Origin: Corynebacterium tuberculostearicum
GTDB taxonomy: Bacteria; Actinomycetota; Actinomycetes; Mycobacteriales; Mycobacteriaceae
Direction of reading: 5' to 3'
Length of the DNA stretch: 64,000 bases
Assembly: GCF_030503735.1 (NCBI RefSeq)
Contig: NZ_CP073096.1
Coordinates: 2,046,001 to 2,110,000, forward strand
Positions 46,870 through 56,500 of the stretch are shown here, piece by piece. Positions within the stretch are counted from its first letter, which is position 1. Each line of letters begins with the position of its first letter. The notes beneath the pieces are model-generated. The model ran no database searches. It was not told where the DNA came from and saw only the letters and a list, made by a program, of their open reading frames with translations. Position numbers and translations under genes: made by a program.

Positions 46870-48270
46870 ATGTTCGCTATTGAGAATCCAAGTACCGGCA
46901 AGAGTGAAGACAAGTTTGAACGCATCGATGATTCGCAGCGCGATGACATCCTAGACCGCTCCACCGCGGCCTACGATGCTTGGCGTGGCACTCGCATCGA
47001 GGAACGTGCAGCGGTTTTGTCCCGTGCAGCAGACCTTTATGAAGAGCGCATCGATGAGTTGGCAGACCACATCGGCCGTGAGATGGGCAAGCTAACTCGT
47101 TGGGCAAAGGCCGAGGTGCAGATTGTTGCCGATATTTACCGTTACTACGCCGAGCATGCCCACGAGCTGCTCGCAGATGAGTACCTGCCGGCTCAAAACG
47201 CGCATAAGACCGTGGTGCGCAAGGAACCGATTGGCCCGTTGTTGGGCATCATGCCGTGGAACTTCCCGTACTACCAGGTAGCCCGCTTCGCGGCGCCTAA
47301 CCTGTTGCTGGGTAACACCATTGTGCTCAAGCATGCTTCTATCTGCCCGCTGTCTTCGCAGGCCTGCCAGGATATCTTGGAAGAGGCGGGTCTGCCGAAG
47401 GATGCGTATATCAACATTTATGCTTCCGGTTCCCAGATGGATGCTTTTGTAGCGGATAAGCGTATCAAGGGCGTTTCCCTGACTGGCTCTGAAGCTGCGG
47501 GCTCTGCAGTAGCAAAGACCGCGGGCGAAAATTATAAGAAGTCAGTGCTGGAGCTGGGCGGCAACGACCCGTTCTTGGTCATTGATGATGAAAACCTCGA
47601 GTGGGTACTGGATCAGTTCAACTTGATTCGCATGTACAACACTGGCCAGGCCTGCAACGCGCCGAAGCGACTTATTGTGCTCGAGGACTTCTACGACCGC
47701 ACCGTAGAGTACTTGGAAAAGAAGATCGGGGCCATGAAGGTTGGCCCGTACGACGATGAGAATGCAGATATTGGTCCACTGTCTTCCATCGGCGCTCGCG
47801 ATGAGATTGTAGAGCGGCTGGAGAAGGCTGCAGCCAACGGTGATGCCAAGGTTCGCGTAGGCGGCAAGAAGATTGACCGCGAGGGCGCGTACATGGAGCC
47901 TACGCTGCTCACCGACGTCGACCCTTCCGCCGACGTCGGCTGCAATGAAATCTTCGGTCCGGTGGCCATTGTCTATAAGGCCAAGGACGTCGAAGAGGCC
48001 ATCGAGATTGCTAATAACTCGGACTATGGCTTGTCTAGCTCCGTATGGGGCACCGATTTGGATGCCGCGTTCGAGGTGGCTAACCAGCTCAATGATGGTA
48101 TGACCTTTGTGAACGAGGCGTCGGTAACCGCAGCAGGCCTGCCGTTTGGTGGCGTCAATCGTTCCGGATATGGCCGCGAATTGGCACGCTGGGGTGTAGG
48201 CGAGTTCGTCAACGAGCACCTGTACCGCGTGAGTGGACAAGATAACCCGGGTAATTCCCCGGCAATGTAG
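46870..48270 (+). CDS. gabD: NAD(P)-dependent succinate-semialdehyde dehydrogenase family protein
   Basis: A 466-residue aldehyde dehydrogenase. The catalytic Glu is in LELGGNDPFLVID (about residue 227) and the catalytic Cys in NTGQACNAPKR (about 261). The general pattern (MFAIENPSTGK..., GIMPWNFPYYQVARF) fits the succinate-semialdehyde dehydrogenase branch, which makes succinate from GABA or related aldehydes. There is no GABA transaminase nearby, so the exact substrate stays open. Its position next to cop1 is shared with other corynebacteria. Confidence 0.88.
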   Translation: MFAIENPSTGKSEDKFERIDDSQRDDILDRSTAAYDAWRGTRIEERAAVLSRAADLYEERIDELADHIGREMGKLTRWAKAEVQIVADIYRYYAEHAHELLADEYLPAQNAHKTVVRKEPIGPLLGIMPWNFPYYQVARFAAPNLLLGNTIVLKHASICPLSSQACQDILEEAGLPKDAYINIYASGSQMDAFVADKRIKGVSLTGSEAAGSAVAKTAGENYKKSVLELGGNDPFLVIDDENLEWVLDQFNLIRMYNTGQACNAPKRLIVLEDFYDRTVEYLEKKIGAMKVGPYDDENADIGPLSSIGARDEIVERLEKAAANGDAKVRVGGKKIDREGAYMEPTLLTDVDPSADVGCNEIFGPVAIVYKAKDVEEAIEIANNSDYGLSSSVWGTDLDAAFEVANQLNDGMTFVNEASVTAAGLPFGGVNRSGYGRELARWGVGEFVNEHLYRVSGQDNPGNSPAM

Positions 48271-48339
48271 CGGCGTGTCAGTCTAGCGTAAGTCTCAAGT
48301 TCAACTTAAACTTGAGCACACGATAGACAGCTCACGCCG
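48271..48339. repeat. Long imperfect palindrome upstream of cop1
   Basis: CGGCGTG at the left and CACGCCG at the right end, with CTCAAGTT/AACTTGAG at the centre (48294–48301, 48309–48316), form a nearly continuous ~31-base stem around a 7-base loop. It begins right after the gabD stop. No T run follows. Confidence 0.8.
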
Positions 48340-48407
48340 TAGGCATCGGTCCGGGGGAGGGGAACCCTCGGAAAGGTACCGCGGCAAATCTTCAAGGACG
48401 TTTACCT

Positions 48408-50354
48408 ATGCGCAAAAGCACTTCCCCGAGCAAGGCACGCAAGGGCCTTGCAGTGGCCGCAGTACCTACCGCCATCGCCGTGGGCTTGGCCCTGCTGCCA
48501 AACGCCACCGCACAGTCTTCTGTAGGCGATCTCTCCTCCGCAATTGAAGGCGATTCCAGCCTGTCTGATCACTTCGCCCCGAAGGAGCCACCCGCTCGTA
48601 CCCCGTTGAACACCGAATATCCGGATGTTGAGGGCCTGCCGGAAGGCGTAAAGATCAACCGCGTGGAGTACCTGACCAACCGCCACTTGATGGTCTATAT
48701 CAAGTCCGCGGCCATGCCGGATAAAGAGCAGAAGGTACAAATCCAGCTTGCTCGTGACTGGTACTCCCACCCAGAAAAGAAGTTCCCAGAGGTCTGGGCT
48801 TTGGATGGACTGCGCGCGCGTGATGATGAGTCTGGCTGGACCATCGAGACCAATGTTTTGAACCAGTACGCTGACCGCAACGTCAACCTGATTATGCCGG
48901 TGGGCGGCGAGTCTTCCTTCTATTCGGACTGGGAGCAGCCAGACCGCGGCAAGCACTATATGTGGGAGACCTTCCTGACTAAGGAATTGATCCCCATCTT
49001 GGACCATGAGTACCGCTCTAACCACAAGCGTGCGGTGACTGGCCTGTCCATGGGCGGCACTGCCGCTATGAATTTGGCAGAGCGAAACCCTCACCTGTTC
49101 AACTTTGTCGGTTCTTTCTCCGGATACTTGGACACCACCACCCGCGGCATGCCGCAAGCCATCATGGCTTCGCAGCGTGATGCTGGTGGATATGATTCCC
49201 GCAAGATGTGGGGTCAGCCAGGCTCCCAGAATTGGATTGATCACGATCCAAAGTTGGGCATTGAGAACCTGAAGGGTATGAAGGTTTACGTTTCCGCAGG
49301 CTCTGGCAAGGATGACTTTGGCAACGCCAACTCTGTGGCCAAGGGTCAGGCCAACCTCGCCGGCATGGGCCTAGAGGTCATCTCCCGTATGTCTACCCAG
49401 ACCTACGTGGATTACGCCAAGCGCGCGAAGATTAACCCGGTGGTTAAGTTCCGCCCATCCGGCGTGCACAGCTGGGAGTACTGGCAGTTTGAGATGCAGC
49501 AGGCATGGCCGTACATTGCGGATGCCCTCGAAATGGACAAGGCTGATCGTGGTGCGGACTGTGAGGCCGTCGGTGCCATCGCTAAGGAGACCAAGAGCGG
49601 TGTTATTGGCTCTTGCTTGAATAATGAGTACGACGTCGCCAAGAAGGGCAAGGCCCAGGACTTTGAATCCGGCACTGCATACTGGTCCCCGGATACCGGT
49701 GCGCACGCTCTCTTCGGCCGCATTGGTGCTCGCTACGCCGAGATCGGTGGACCTACCTCGTGGCTTGGTTTCCCCAAGACTGGTGAGACCAAGACTCCAG
49801 ACGGCAAGGGACGCTTCGTGCACTTTGAGCACGGCTCCATCTACTGGTCCCCAGAGACCGGTGCTTGGGAAATCACCGGCGATATGTTCCAGGCTTGGGG
49901 CAAGAATGGCTACGAAAAGGGCGATCTGAAGTATCCGACCGGCTCAGTCAAGAAGGTCGGCGAGGGCTACATGCAGGAATTCCAGAATGGCATTCTGACC
50001 CGTAATCCGGACGGCTCCAACCAGGTAGTCCACGGTGCTATCGGCGCCAAGTACAAGGATATGGGTGGCGCGGAATCCGCGCTCGGCTTCCCGACGTCCG
50101 GCGAGAACGCCGTCGATGGCGGCTTCTTCCAGACCTTTGAGAAGGGCAGCATCTACTGGTCCCCTAAGTCTGGTGCGCACTACATTCTGAAGAGCAAGAT
50201 CATGGACCGCTGGGGGAAAGCTGGCTGGGAGCAGGGTGAGTTCGGCTGGCCGACCTCTGACTACTCCGAGATTGCCGCTGGGGGCCTGAGCCAGGAATTC
50301 CAGCACGGCAAGATCAGCGAGGTCCTGGGACAGGTTCGGACTGAGAAGAAGTAG
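48408..50354 (+). CDS. cop1: Corynomycolyltransferase Cop1/PS1 with C-terminal LGFP repeats
   Basis: A 648-residue secreted enzyme, the major mycoloyltransferase of corynebacteria. A signal peptide (about 1–35, ending NATAQSS) precedes the esterase domain with WALDGLRARDDESGW, nucleophile GLSMGGTAAMN (about 209) and the late HSWEYWQFEM. From about residue 420 there are three to four LGFP repeats (TSWLGFPKTGE, SALGFPTSGE, EFGWPTSDY) that probably hold it to the arabinogalactan. The lipoprotein gene follows 2 bases later. Confidence 0.95.
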   Translation: MRKSTSPSKARKGLAVAAVPTAIAVGLALLPNATAQSSVGDLSSAIEGDSSLSDHFAPKEPPARTPLNTEYPDVEGLPEGVKINRVEYLTNRHLMVYIKSAAMPDKEQKVQIQLARDWYSHPEKKFPEVWALDGLRARDDESGWTIETNVLNQYADRNVNLIMPVGGESSFYSDWEQPDRGKHYMWETFLTKELIPILDHEYRSNHKRAVTGLSMGGTAAMNLAERNPHLFNFVGSFSGYLDTTTRGMPQAIMASQRDAGGYDSRKMWGQPGSQNWIDHDPKLGIENLKGMKVYVSAGSGKDDFGNANSVAKGQANLAGMGLEVISRMSTQTYVDYAKRAKINPVVKFRPSGVHSWEYWQFEMQQAWPYIADALEMDKADRGADCEAVGAIAKETKSGVIGSCLNNEYDVAKKGKAQDFESGTAYWSPDTGAHALFGRIGARYAEIGGPTSWLGFPKTGETKTPDGKGRFVHFEHGSIYWSPETGAWEITGDMFQAWGKNGYEKGDLKYPTGSVKKVGEGYMQEFQNGILTRNPDGSNQVVHGAIGAKYKDMGGAESALGFPTSGENAVDGGFFQTFEKGSIYWSPKSGAHYILKSKIMDRWGKAGWEQGEFGWPTSDYSEIAAGGLSQEFQHGKISEVLGQVRTEKK

Positions 50355-50356
50355 CC

Positions 50357-50803
50357 ATGCGCAAGCTAGTAGTACTGGGCGCGGCCCTATGCTTGGCTCT
50401 TGCGGGCTGCGATTCCGCCACGGTGGATAGCGAACCGCCGCAAGAAACCGAGGTCGCGCCCCTCAAACGGGAATCGGACGCCCCTACCTCAGCGGAAGAG
50501 TCGACCGGTTCTTCCGCAAAGTCTAAGTCTCAGGAAGACCGCGGTGCGCGTGAGATCTCGGAGATCCCGTCCGCCGAAGTCCCGGAACCAGAGGCCAAGT
50601 ACCTGGGCAAGCTCAAGGACGCTGGTGTTAACGTCGATGGCGTAGAAGATCAGCTCCTAGGCGCGGGTCAAGCAGCTTGTGATGAGAATGACGTTACTAT
50701 CTCCGCGGTTGCTGGCCAGCTCGTTGAACAAAACCGTACCAAGATGAGTTTTGAGGAGCTTTCCAAGCTCATTACGGATTCCGCGCGTACAGGGATTTGC
50801 TAG
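50357..50803 (+). CDS. Lipoprotein, DUF732-like
   Basis: A 148-residue protein. The lipobox LALAGC (Cys about residue 18) marks it as a lipoprotein. A Ser/Glu/Pro-rich linker leads to a C-terminal domain (about 75–148) with KYLGKLKDAGVNVDG and a closing Cys pair (QAACDEND and TGIC), typical of the DUF732 family in mycolate bacteria. Its function is unknown. It lies between cop1 and the cutinase, as in C. glutamicum. Confidence 0.78.
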   Translation: MRKLVVLGAALCLALAGCDSATVDSEPPQETEVAPLKRESDAPTSAEESTGSSAKSKSQEDRGAREISEIPSAEVPEPEAKYLGKLKDAGVNVDGVEDQLLGAGQAACDENDVTISAVAGQLVEQNRTKMSFEELSKLITDSARTGIC

Positions 50804-50825
50804 GTTTACCTGGTACAACTAATCC

Positions 50826-51743
50826 ATGAGAAAAACCATTACCGTCGTCGCTGTCCTCGTCGTTTTAGCTGTCATCGGCGTGGGCGCGTCGCGTTACCTC
50901 AACAGCGGCACTGATGATTCCCCTGCTCCGCACCCCACGGAGCAGGCTGCGCCGCCGCCACCGCAGCAGCCTGAGTGGTGCCCTCGCGTGGAGTTCATTT
51001 CCGCCCCGGGTACGTGGGAATCCGCGGCTGACGACGACCCCCTCAATCCTTCTGCCAATCCGCGCTCGTTCATGCTGTCTATTACGAAGCCGTTGCAGGA
51101 GGCCTATGGGGAGGACGTAAAGATATGGACCCTTCCTTATACTGCGCAGTTTAAAAACATCAATGCGCAACATGAGATGAGTTATGACGATTCCCGTAAT
51201 GAGGGCACCGCAAAGATGAACGATGAGTTGCGTGGCGTGCATGAAAGCTGCCCGGAGACCAAATTCATTCTGAGCGGTTTCTCTCAGGGCGCAGTAATTG
51301 CTGGTGACGTGGCCGATGAAATTGGTGGGGGCCAGGGTGCGGTACCGGCGGAAAATATTGCCGGCGTGGCCCTTATTGCAGACGGCCGCCGCCAAAACGG
51401 TGTTGGACAAAACCCAGGCCGCAAAGTCGGCGGTGTGGGTGCGGAAATTGCCCTCCAGCCGGTATCCGGTTTGGTTCAGCCCATCGTGCCGGGCGCGTCC
51501 ATGCGTGGTGCGCGCCCGAATGGGTTCGGTAGCCTGGCAGATCGTACGTTCCAGATCTGTGCGCCCAATGATTCGGTCTGTGACGCTCCGCCGAACGTGT
51601 CTAATGCCCTCGAACGTGCGCAGGGATTGATTGCCGCGAATGGCGTCCATGCACAGTACGCCTCCAATAGTGGCGTTATTGATGGCACCACGGCCAACCA
51701 GTGGGTTGTGGGCTGGGCTCACCAGCTTATCGACGGCGCGTAA
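50826..51743 (+). CDS. Cutinase family protein
   Basis: A 305-residue exported hydrolase with one N-terminal hydrophobic anchor (about 5–23) and a Pro-rich linker. The cutinase domain has the nucleophile GFSQGAVIAGDVADE (about 146–160), with C-terminal CAPNDSVCDAP giving the Asp and VHAQYA the His. The mycobacterial equivalent at this locus (Rv3802c) is an envelope phospholipase/thioesterase linked to mycolate synthesis. A TACAAC box is 6 bases before the ATG. Confidence 0.9.
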   Translation: MRKTITVVAVLVVLAVIGVGASRYLNSGTDDSPAPHPTEQAAPPPPQQPEWCPRVEFISAPGTWESAADDDPLNPSANPRSFMLSITKPLQEAYGEDVKIWTLPYTAQFKNINAQHEMSYDDSRNEGTAKMNDELRGVHESCPETKFILSGFSQGAVIAGDVADEIGGGQGAVPAENIAGVALIADGRRQNGVGQNPGRKVGGVGAEIALQPVSGLVQPIVPGASMRGARPNGFGSLADRTFQICAPNDSVCDAPPNVSNALERAQGLIAANGVHAQYASNSGVIDGTTANQWVVGWAHQLIDGA

Positions 51744-51802
51744 CAACTATTCCCCCAACTCCGATAGTTTTATTGACCAAACCATTTATCTAAGGAGATT
51801 CG

Positions 51803-53515
51803 ATGGATCTGAAAGCGCAGATGGGGCAATTATTGGCGCCCGAGTTCACCCTGGCCCAGCTGGCGGAAAAGCTCTTCCAATCCGAGGCCGATCCAGACCG
51901 CGTGGTGATGCGCCAGTGGGTCTATGGCGAGGAAGAGACTTGCCGGGAACTTACCCGCGCGCAGGTCAATAATCGCATTAAGGTGGTGGCTGGGCGCCTC
52001 CAGCAGGTAGCCGAGCCTGGTACCCGCGTGGCCATCTTGGCGGGTAACTCGCCGGAGTACGTCTTTGGTTTCTTGGGCGCGCTGTATGCGGGCATGGTGC
52101 CGATTCCACTCTATGACCCCAATGAACCGGGGCACGCGGACCACCTTAAGGCTGTATTTGGCGATTGTGAACCGTCTATCGTGGTGACCAACCGCGTATC
52201 GGCGGCGGCAGTGCGCAAGTATTTTTCCGCTCAACGCGAGCGCCCGCGGGTTATTTCCCTCGATGCCCTGCCAGATTCTTTGGCTAGCTCTTGGACCCCC
52301 GTGGAAGGAGGTGCAGGGGACACCGCCTTCCTGCAGTACACGTCGGGCTCCACCCGAACCCCGGCCGGCGTGGAGCTTACCAATCGCGCGATTATTGCCA
52401 ATGTGGCGCAGATCTTCCAAGCGCTGCAGCTGCAAATGCCGGCTCGCGTCGTCTCCTGGCTGCCGATGCACCACGATATGGGCATCATTCTGGCCGTATT
52501 CGTTACCATTTTGGGCCTTGACTTCGAGATGATGACCCCGCGCGATTTCATCCAGCACCCGGATCGCTGGGTCCGGCGCCTCACCGCGGGCAAGCAGGTC
52601 ACCTATGCCGCAATCCCGAACTTTGCCTTGGAACTCGCCGCTCGCCATGCCGAGGATGCAGATTTCTCGCACGTGGCCGGCATCATTATCGGTTCCGAGC
52701 CGGTGACCGAATCGGCCGTGGACTCCTTCCTTGATGCCTTCAGTGTGGACCGTTCCGTACTGCGTCCGTCCTATGGTCTAGCAGAAGCGGCGCTTACTGT
52801 GTCTACCCCGCAAACCGAGAAGCGCCCGGTCATCTCGCACTTTAACCGCGCGGAGCTAGCTGCAGGTCGCGCCGTCATCGAGGATAAATCCGAAGACACC
52901 GTTGCCTACGCCTCCAATGGACAGTGCGTGCCGCATCAGCACCTCGCCATTGTGGATCCAGAAACTCGCGCCGAGGTGAAGGACGGCGTTATCGGAGAAA
53001 TCTGGGTCCATGGTCCCAATATGGCCACCGGCTACCTCAACCGCCCAGAGGAAACTGCTGCGACCTTCCGCAATACGCTGGGTGAGCGTCAACAAGATGG
53101 CCTGCCGGAAGACGATTACTGGATGGCCACCGGAGACTTGGCAACCATCGTGGATGGGGAATTGTATATTACCGGCCGCCTGAAGGATCTCATCGTCATT
53201 GCTGGGCGTAACCATTATCCGCAGGATATTGAGGGCACGGTGCAAGCCGCCTCCGTGCAGGTTCGCCCGGATTCCGTCGCTGCCTTCTCCGTGGAAGGCA
53301 ATGACTCTGAGTCCCTCGTTTTGCTGGTGGAGCGCGCCGATGATGCGCAGCCGTCCGGCGATGCCGAGGCAACCGAGGCCATTCGCACCGCGGTCATTGC
53401 CCACCACGGCATCACTCCGGATGACATCGTGTGGAAGGCGCCAGGGGAAATCAACCGCACTTCTTCCGGCAAGATTGCGCGCCGTGTAGCTAAGAATAAC
53501 TATGTAGGAATCTGA
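51803..53515 (+). CDS. fadD32: Long-chain fatty-acyl-AMP ligase FadD32
   Basis: A 570-residue adenylate-forming enzyme that activates the meromycolate-equivalent chain as acyl-AMP and loads it on Pks13. The AMP-binding P-loop is YTSGSTRTPAGVELTN (about 185), followed by MHHDMGIILAV, RPSYGLAEAAL and the hinge GRLKDLIVIAGRNHYPQDIE. The last is the FAAL-type form. AAGGAG lies 7 bases before the ATG. It is 64 bases before pks13 and works directly with it. Confidence 0.95.
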   Translation: MDLKAQMGQLLAPEFTLAQLAEKLFQSEADPDRVVMRQWVYGEEETCRELTRAQVNNRIKVVAGRLQQVAEPGTRVAILAGNSPEYVFGFLGALYAGMVPIPLYDPNEPGHADHLKAVFGDCEPSIVVTNRVSAAAVRKYFSAQRERPRVISLDALPDSLASSWTPVEGGAGDTAFLQYTSGSTRTPAGVELTNRAIIANVAQIFQALQLQMPARVVSWLPMHHDMGIILAVFVTILGLDFEMMTPRDFIQHPDRWVRRLTAGKQVTYAAIPNFALELAARHAEDADFSHVAGIIIGSEPVTESAVDSFLDAFSVDRSVLRPSYGLAEAALTVSTPQTEKRPVISHFNRAELAAGRAVIEDKSEDTVAYASNGQCVPHQHLAIVDPETRAEVKDGVIGEIWVHGPNMATGYLNRPEETAATFRNTLGERQQDGLPEDDYWMATGDLATIVDGELYITGRLKDLIVIAGRNHYPQDIEGTVQAASVQVRPDSVAAFSVEGNDSESLVLLVERADDAQPSGDAEATEAIRTAVIAHHGITPDDIVWKAPGEINRTSSGKIARRVAKNNYVGI

Positions 53516-53517
53516 TT

Positions 53518-53549
53518 TATCGCTAACAAAGTGACAATATATAGCGATA
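53518..53549. promoter_or_regulatory. Inverted repeat before pks13
   Basis: TATCGCTA (53518–53525) and TAGCGATA (53542–53549) are perfect arms 16 bases apart, about 30 bases before the pks13 start. The AT-rich spacer could hold a promoter element. Confidence 0.5.
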
Positions 53550-53579
53550 TACCTTTATGCCATTTAATAACTTCCCGTA

Positions 53580-56500
53580 ATGAAAGACCTTTTTATGACC
53601 ATCGAGCAACTGCGAGCATGGCTGCGTGACTGGGTCGCCCAGGCCACCGGTGTTTCCCCCGAAGAGATCCAAGATTCCAAGCCGCTGGAAAATTATGGTC
53701 TCTCCTCGCGGGATGCTGTAGTGCTATCTGGCGAACTGGAAAATCTTCTTGGTACCCGCCTCGATGCCACCGTGGCATACGAGTACCCGACCATCGAGCT
53801 GCTGGCGGATCGTCTGTTGAACGCACCAGTGGCGCAGCCTGAGGAGCACGCTGCCCAGATAGAGCATGGAACCGATGTTGCGGTTATTGGTCTTTCGGGC
53901 CGTTTCCCGGGTGCAAAGAACGCCCTGGAATTCTGGTCCATGCTGGCGGAATCCCGCGCAGGCACTGGCCCGCTGCCCATGGGGCGGTGGTCCGAGTATT
54001 CCGCCGATCCGGTGATGAGCGAGAAGATTGCCCAGCAAAATACCGATGGCGGCTATATCGAGGATATTGCCTCCTTTGATGCCGAGTTTTTTGGTCTTTC
54101 CCCACTCGAGGCAGCCAATATGGATCCGCAGCAGCGCATCCTACTGGAGCTGGTGTGGGAAGCGCTGGAAAATGCTGGTGTCCCCGCCAATGAGCTGCGA
54201 GGCACGCAGACCGGCGTGTATATGGGATCGACCAATAATGACTACGGCATGCTCATTGGTGCCGATTCCGCCGAGATGCACCCGTATGCGCTGACTGGCA
54301 TTTCTTCTGCTGTGGTGGCCAACCGCATTTCCTATGCCCTGGATTTCCGTGGCCCTTCCATCAACGTGGATACGGCCTGTTCTTCCTCCCTTGTAGCAGT
54401 GAACCAGGCGATGAAGGATCTGCGCACGGGAAGCGCGGACGTGGCGCTGGCCGGCGGCGTGAATATTCTGGCCGCCCCGCATGCGTCCACGGCGTTCTCG
54501 GAGTTGGGCGTTACCTCTCCTACGAGTGCCATTCACGCTTTTTCTGACGACGCCGATGGCATCGTGCGTGCCGACGCCGCCGGCGTCCTCGTACTCAAGC
54601 GCTTGGAGGACGCCGAGGCAGACGGCGACGATATCCTGGCCGTCATTAAGGGCTCGGCCGTCAACTCCGATGGCCACTCCAACGGCCTGACCGCCCCGAA
54701 CCCCGAGGCGCAGGAGGATGTGCTGCGCCGTGCCTACGCCGATGCAGGTGTCAATCCGCAGGATGTGGACTATATCGAGGCCCACGGCACAGGCACTATT
54801 TTGGGCGATCCGATCGAAGCTTCCGCTTTGGGTCGCGTGCTCGGCGCGGGGCGGGGGGTCGATACTCCTATTTTGCTCGGCTCTGCCAAGACCAATATCG
54901 GCCACTCTGAATCCGCCGCGGGTGTGGTAGGCCTCATCAAGGTCATCCAGGCGATGCGCAATGATGTCATTCCGGCCAATATCAATTACTCGGCGCCGAA
55001 TCGTTATATCGATTTCGAGGCCGAGCACCTCGAGGTAGTCGAGGATCCGCGCGAGTGGCCGGAATACTCCGGCCGCAAGATCGCCGGCGTCTCCGGCTTT
55101 GGTTTCGGCGGCACCAATGCACACGTCGTGCTCACCGATTACCGCGGCACCTCAGCCGAGCGTGAGCCGCAGCTTTCCACCGAAACGGTCGCGTTGCCGG
55201 TCTCTGGCCTTTTGCCTTCGCGCCGAGCACGCGCTGCGGCCCTGTTGGCAGACTTCATTGAGGCGGAAAAGCCCGCGCTTGTCGACGTCGCCCGGACTGT
55301 CGCCCGCCGCAATCATTCCCGCTCGCGTTCCGTCGTGATGGCTAGCTCCACCGAGGAAGCGGTCAAGCGCCTGCGCCAAGTGGCCGAGGGCAAGGTATCC
55401 GTCGGTATTGCCGCTGCGGATTCCCCGCAGGAACCGGGGCCAGTATTTGTTTACTCCGGTTTCGGCTCCCAGCATCGCAAGATGGCCAAGGACATGGTTG
55501 CGCTCTCGCCGCAATTCAAGGCCCGCCTAGAAGAGCTGGATGCCATCGTGGACTTTGAGTCCGGATGGTCCATCCTGGGCATCGTCAATGATGATGCCCA
55601 AACATATGACACCGAGACCGCCCAGGTGGCCATTACCGCCATCCAGATCGCGCTGACCGACTTGTTCGCTTCCTTTGGCGTGCGCCCAGCCGGTGTGATG
55701 GGCATGTCCATGGGCGAGATTGCTGCGGCCTATGCCGCAGGCGGAATTTCCGCCGAGGACGCCATGGTGATTGCTTGCCACCGCGCGCGGCTGATGGGTG
55801 AGGGCGAGGCGTCGCTAAGCGATGCCGAGCAAGGAGCCATGGCCGTCGTAGAGCTCTCGGCCGAGGATATTGCCGCGCTCGACGGTAACATCGAGCCCGC
55901 CGTGTATACCGGACCCGGTATGACTACCGTGGGCGGCCCACGCCAAGAGGTGCTGGATCTGGTGGAAAAGCTCGATGGTGAGGGCAAGTTCGCCCGCGCT
56001 CTCAACGTGAAGGCGGCTGGACACACCTCGGCTGTAGACCCCATCCTGGGCGAGCTGCATGCAGCCATCGCCGGCATGGAAGCCAAGCCGCTGCACACTC
56101 CGCTGTTTTCCTCCGTGGATAAGGGCGAGGTTTATCGCCCTGGTACCACCGTGCACGATGAGGATTATTGGCTGCGCATGACCCGCCACTCGGTCTACCT
56201 GCAGGATGCCACCGAGGCGGCCTTCAACGCCGGCCATACCCAGCTGGTGGAAATCTCGCCGAACCCGGTGGCGCTGATGGGCCTCATGTCCACCGCCTTC
56301 GCCGTGGGCAAGGCCGATGCGCAGCTGCTGTATGCGTTGAAGCGCAAGGTAGATCCTACTGAATCGCTATTGGATCTGCTCAGCAAGCTTTATGTCACCG
56401 GCATGCCGGTGGACTTCGGCGCGGTATTTGGCTCCGGTGCGCGCGTAGAGGCGCCCTATACCCAGTTCAACCGCCAGCGATTCTGGACCAATGCCCGCCC

